DNA of 14,696 nt, from the NCBI GenBank assembly GCA_034658975.1, contig JAYEGJ010000029.1, forward strand, positions 1-14,696. The letters run 5' to 3'. The notes below the pieces were generated by a model that saw only the letters and a list, made by a program, of their open reading frames with translations, was not told where the DNA came from and did no database searches. The stretch comes from SZUA-217 sp034658975 (lineage in GTDB: Bacteria; Actinomycetota; Acidimicrobiia; Spongiisociales; ZC4RG35). Position 1 is the stretch's first letter. Each line of letters opens with the position of its first letter. The translations under genes and the position numbers were made by a program. Shown piece by piece: positions 12,504-14,696 of the stretch.

Positions 12504-13708
12504 ATCGAGTAGCCAGGATCCTCTCTGCTCTCCTCGTTGTGGCCGTCGCCGCTCCGGCGATAGCCCAGGTGACCGACGAGGACATCGATAGCGCTCGAGA
12601 CCGGGTCAATGACATGCTCGCCGACTCCCAAGAACTCGGGGATGCTGTCCAGGCAGGCTGGGCGCGGCAGGCCGAGCTGGAAGAGGAGATCTCTTCCCTC
12701 GAGGCATCCATCGAGTTCGCCCAGCTCCAATTGGCCGAAACAGAGGAAAGACTGGCTCAGGTCGCCGTCGAGCTCTACATGGGCTCCACCTCGGCTGCGT
12801 CCCTGGCGATGATCTTCAACGCATCCGAAGAGGAGTACGAGGCCGGCTCGGCGTACCTGCGGGAAGTTACCGGGGTCGACGACAGTGTCATCGATCAGCT
12901 CAGGATCTTCAGACGCGAACTCACCCGCCAGACAGAGCGTCTCGCCGAAGCCTCCTCCGAGGAGGAGATCCTCACAGCTGATCTCGAGGTGATGGCCGCT
13001 CAGCTTCAGGAAGATCTGATTGCGGCACAAAAGGTCTACGACGATCTCGTCGAGCAGCAACGCATCGAGGTGGAGGAACGTCGCCGCCAGGAAGAAGAGC
13101 GACTTCGGCGTGAAGAGGAACAGCGTCGGGCGGAGGCTGAAGCGGCGGCCCGCGCTACCTCGACCACTTCAACCACTGCTGCACAGGTGACCGCCACCTC
13201 GGTGCCTTCCGCATCAGACGATTCCACGACGACCACCACATCAGCCGGGGATTCAGCAACGACCACTGTTCCCGCGACAACGACAACGACCGTCCCGCCG
13301 TCATCTGGTAACGGGGCTTGTCCGGTGGCCGGAGCGGTGTCCTTCTCCGATACATGGGGAGCCACGCGATCGGGCGGCCGAACCCATGAAGGCGTCGACA
13401 TGATCAGCGCCAGGGGAACGCCCATCGTCGCTATCTTCTCGGGAACCATTCACCGGATGAGCTCCGGAAGCCTGGGTGGGATCTCGCTATGGCTCAGGGC
13501 GGACAACGGCGACCAGTTCTATTACGCCCACCTCGACTCCTACGGGAGCATCTCCGTGGGCCAGCGTGTCTCAGAGGGCTACGTCGTTGGTTACAACGGC
13601 AGCTCGGGAAACGCTCCGGAATGGCTGCCCCACCTGCATTTCGAGTATCACCCCGGCGGGGGCAGGGCGGTCAACCCCTACCCGCTCGTCAAGTCGATCT
13701 GCGGCTGA
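12500..13708 (+). CDS. Secreted coiled-coil M23 (LytM-type) peptidase
   Basis: This 402-residue protein has a signal peptide (cleavage near AIA|Q, residue 22/23). A long coiled coil follows at about 25-217, ending in a Glu/Arg-rich stretch. A Thr/Ser-rich linker spans about 217-275, and the C-terminal M23/LytM domain covers about 280-402. Zinc and catalytic residues are present: H296 and D300 (HEGVD), H344 (YYAHLD), and H378/H380 (HLHFE). With all ligands intact it should cleave peptidoglycan cross-bridges. Coiled-coil plus M23 resembles EnvC/NlpD and actinobacterial RipA-like division factors, so a role in septum or cell-wall remodelling is inferred. The ATG overlaps the MBL gene stop. A strong terminator at 13721-13744 ends the operon. 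Confidence 0.93.
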   Translation: MNRVARILSALLVVAVAAPAIAQVTDEDIDSARDRVNDMLADSQELGDAVQAGWARQAELEEEISSLEASIEFAQLQLAETEERLAQVAVELYMGSTSAASLAMIFNASEEEYEAGSAYLREVTGVDDSVIDQLRIFRRELTRQTERLAEASSEEEILTADLEVMAAQLQEDLIAAQKVYDDLVEQQRIEVEERRRQEEERLRREEEQRRAEAEAAARATSTTSTTAAQVTATSVPSASDDSTTTTTSAGDSATTTVPATTTTTVPPSSGNGACPVAGAVSFSDTWGATRSGGRTHEGVDMISARGTPIVAIFSGTIHRMSSGSLGGISLWLRADNGDQFYYAHLDSYGSISVGQRVSEGYVVGYNGSSGNAPEWLPHLHFEYHPGGGRAVNPYPLVKSICG

Positions 13709-13720
13709 CCCGGACGCGAA

Positions 13721-13744
13721 AAAGGGATCCTTTCGGATCCCTTT
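13721..13744 (+). terminator. Rho-independent terminator after the Nudix-MBL-M23 operon
   Basis: AAAGGGATCC (13721-13730), loop TTTC and GGATCCCTTT (13735-13744) form a perfect 10-bp hairpin. A-rich sequence precedes it and a short pyrimidine run follows. It lies 12 nt after the M23 stop. Confidence 0.85.
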
Positions 13745-13860
13745 CTCATGGACCTCCCCAAGCCCAGCCCCCGGTGCTTCTAGTGCACGTTCTCTCGCAT
13801 TCTCGGCCTCTGAGGGCCCTTAGGAAAGGACGGTTCCACAGATCCCCGGAGGGACTAGTC

Positions 13861-13926
13861 ATGGGCTCGGTGTGCTGGATCCGACACGATGTCGGTTCCG
13901 GGGTCTATCGTCGCCTCGACAACTGA
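13861..13926 (+). CDS. Possible 21-residue leader ORF upstream of the RDD gene
   Basis: ATG 13861 follows GGAGGG (13848-13853) at 7-nt spacing, one of the best ribosome binding sites in the window. The frame reads MGSVCWIRHDVGSGVYRRLD plus N, then TGA at 13924-13926, 18 nt before the RDD start. An imperfect hairpin lies inside it: GGATCCGACA (13877-13886) with TGTCGGTTCC (13890-13899) and one mismatch. It could be a regulatory leader peptide or a small protein. No homology is known to me, and chance cannot be excluded. Confidence 0.4.
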   Translation: MGSVCWIRHDVGSGVYRRLDN

Positions 13927-13944
13927 CAGTTGGAGGATATTCCC

Positions 13945-14412
13945 TTGAGCACACCGCCCGAATTCCCGACGGAGCAGCCCGCGGCAGTTCCCTCTTCTCT
14001 CGCCTCGTGGGGCACCAGGGCGGCCGGGTACATCATCGACTTCGCACCGGTGTGGATCCTGTCCATCTTCACATTCCGGGGCGGTGCCTTGGCGTCCCTC
14101 TTCTCGCTCGCCGGCTTCGCCTACTTCATTTACATAGGCTGGCTCGACGGCACCACCGGCCAGACTCCGGGCAAGGCGATCATGGGAACCCGTCTGGTCA
14201 ACCAGCAGGGGGACGCGATCGGTGGCGGAGCGGGCATTGGTCGCAAGTTCCTGCACATCGTCGACAGCATCGTTTGCCTGCTTGGGTGGTTCCTGCCGCT
14301 GGTCGACGCCAAGCGTCAGACCATCGCCGACAAGATCATGTCGACGTACGTGGTGACAGGCGTCGAGAAAAAGGCGTTCGCAATCGATCTTTGGATGCCC
14401 CCGAAGGGCTGA
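13945..14412 (+). CDS. RDD-family membrane protein
   Basis: This 155-residue protein has an N-terminal Pro/Glu-rich cytoplasmic tail (about 1-20). The RDD domain then contains the signature Arg (R25, SWGTRAAGYIID), Asp D32, and the loop GWLDGTTGQTPGKAIMGTRLVNQQG, typical of the family. Three hydrophobic segments are likely (about 27-43, 47-66 and 107-124). Proposed roles for the family include ion or small-molecule transport; the specific function here is unknown. The TTG 13945 start is set by GGAGG (13932-13936) at 8-nt spacing. The gene converges with the Mrp-type gene, with a 3-bp gap between stops. Confidence 0.88.
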   Translation: MSTPPEFPTEQPAAVPSSLASWGTRAAGYIIDFAPVWILSIFTFRGGALASLFSLAGFAYFIYIGWLDGTTGQTPGKAIMGTRLVNQQGDAIGGGAGIGRKFLHIVDSIVCLLGWFLPLVDAKRQTIADKIMSTYVVTGVEKKAFAIDLWMPPKG

Positions 14413-14415
14413 CGC

Positions 14416-14696
14416 TCAGGCCGCTCCGTGTTCGAGGTTCGCAATCAGCTTGGCGATCCGGCCGGTGCAGGTTTCGAGATCGGCCGGAGGCACCAGTTGC
14501 ACCACTCTTTCGGCGATCGACAGATAGCTGATCGCCGCCGGTGATAGGACCTCTTCGGTCACGACCGGACGCCCCTCGTCACCACCTGTGACCACTGCCG
14601 GGTCGAGAGGCACCGTGCCGACCTGGGGCACCCCGAGTTGGTTGGCCAGATCGGTCCCCCCTCCCGAGCCGAAGGTGGAGCCGCTCATGTTCTCGA
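14416..14696 (-). CDS. Mrp/ApbC-type P-loop ATPase, C-terminal part (5' end beyond window)
   Basis: About 93 residues are visible and the frame stays open to the window edge. The ENMSGSTFGSGGG segment, then LGVPQVGTVPLDPAVVTGGDEGRPVV, matches the C-terminal half of Mrp (NBP35/ApbC) ATPases, which carry or assemble Fe-S clusters. In many family members a CPxC motif follows ENMS. Here it is missing and the loop is short, as in some actinobacterial homologues. The methionine at 14688 is internal (ENMS), not a start. The P-loop and N-terminus are outside the window, so subfamily and intactness cannot be judged. Confidence 0.82.
   Translation of the reverse strand, partial: ENMSGSTFGSGGGTDLANQLGVPQVGTVPLDPAVVTGGDEGRPVVTEEVLSPAAISYLSIAERVVQLVPPADLETCTGRIAKLIANLEHGAA

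Noticed and set aside
1..14696. CRISPR arrays, insertion sequences, transposases, integrase genes
   Set aside because: No spaced direct repeats with unique spacers, no transposase or integrase motifs were seen on either strand.

Overview
The window looks like a chromosomal segment of a high-GC Gram-positive bacterium. A WhiB-family protein, ATGA-coupled operons, TTG/GTG starts and Thr-rich linkers in exported proteins point to Actinobacteriota. I infer class Acidimicrobiia or a relative from the overall style, but nothing here proves the class.

Layout. Positions 1-1327 hold the end of an aspartokinase gene and asd, overlapping by ATGA: the first two steps of the aspartate amino-acid pathway. 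A small coiled-coil protein with a C-terminal membrane helix (1324-1650, minus) converges on asd. A complete tRNA-Pro(CGG) lies at 1702-1775.

From the 3' half of that tRNA to a partial copy of the same tRNA segment at 4283-4321 lies a ~2.5 kb insert with the hallmarks of a tRNA-integrated element. It has 39-bp end repeats (34/39 identical, with a 22-nt perfect block). Just inside both ends are 11-bp-phased repeats that look like arm-type integrase sites. Its genes are a Fic-family AMPylation enzyme, a frameshifted HTH gene upstream of it, and two overlapping excisionase-like HTH genes on the other strand. No integrase is present. This is the most interesting part of the window.

Positions 4415-7886 hold a duplicated DUF4389 membrane protein, a lipoprotein with an SH3b-like domain, a stand-alone receiver-domain protein (minus), an NfeD/ClpP-class membrane protein that seems to lack its catalytic residues, and a WhiB-type Fe-S regulator. 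On the minus strand, selA-selB (7913-10995) encode selenocysteine synthase and the selenocysteine-specific elongation factor, overlapping by 10 nt. No tRNA-Sec, selD or selenoprotein was found in the window. A large hairpin separates whiB and selB.

Divergent from selA is a tightly coupled three-gene operon: a Nudix hydrolase, an LACTB2-like metallo-beta-lactamase-fold protein, and a secreted coiled-coil M23 (LytM) peptidase. A strong intrinsic terminator ends it. After that come a possible 21-residue leader ORF, an RDD-family membrane protein and, entering from the right edge on the minus strand, the C-terminus of an Mrp/ApbC-type P-loop ATPase.
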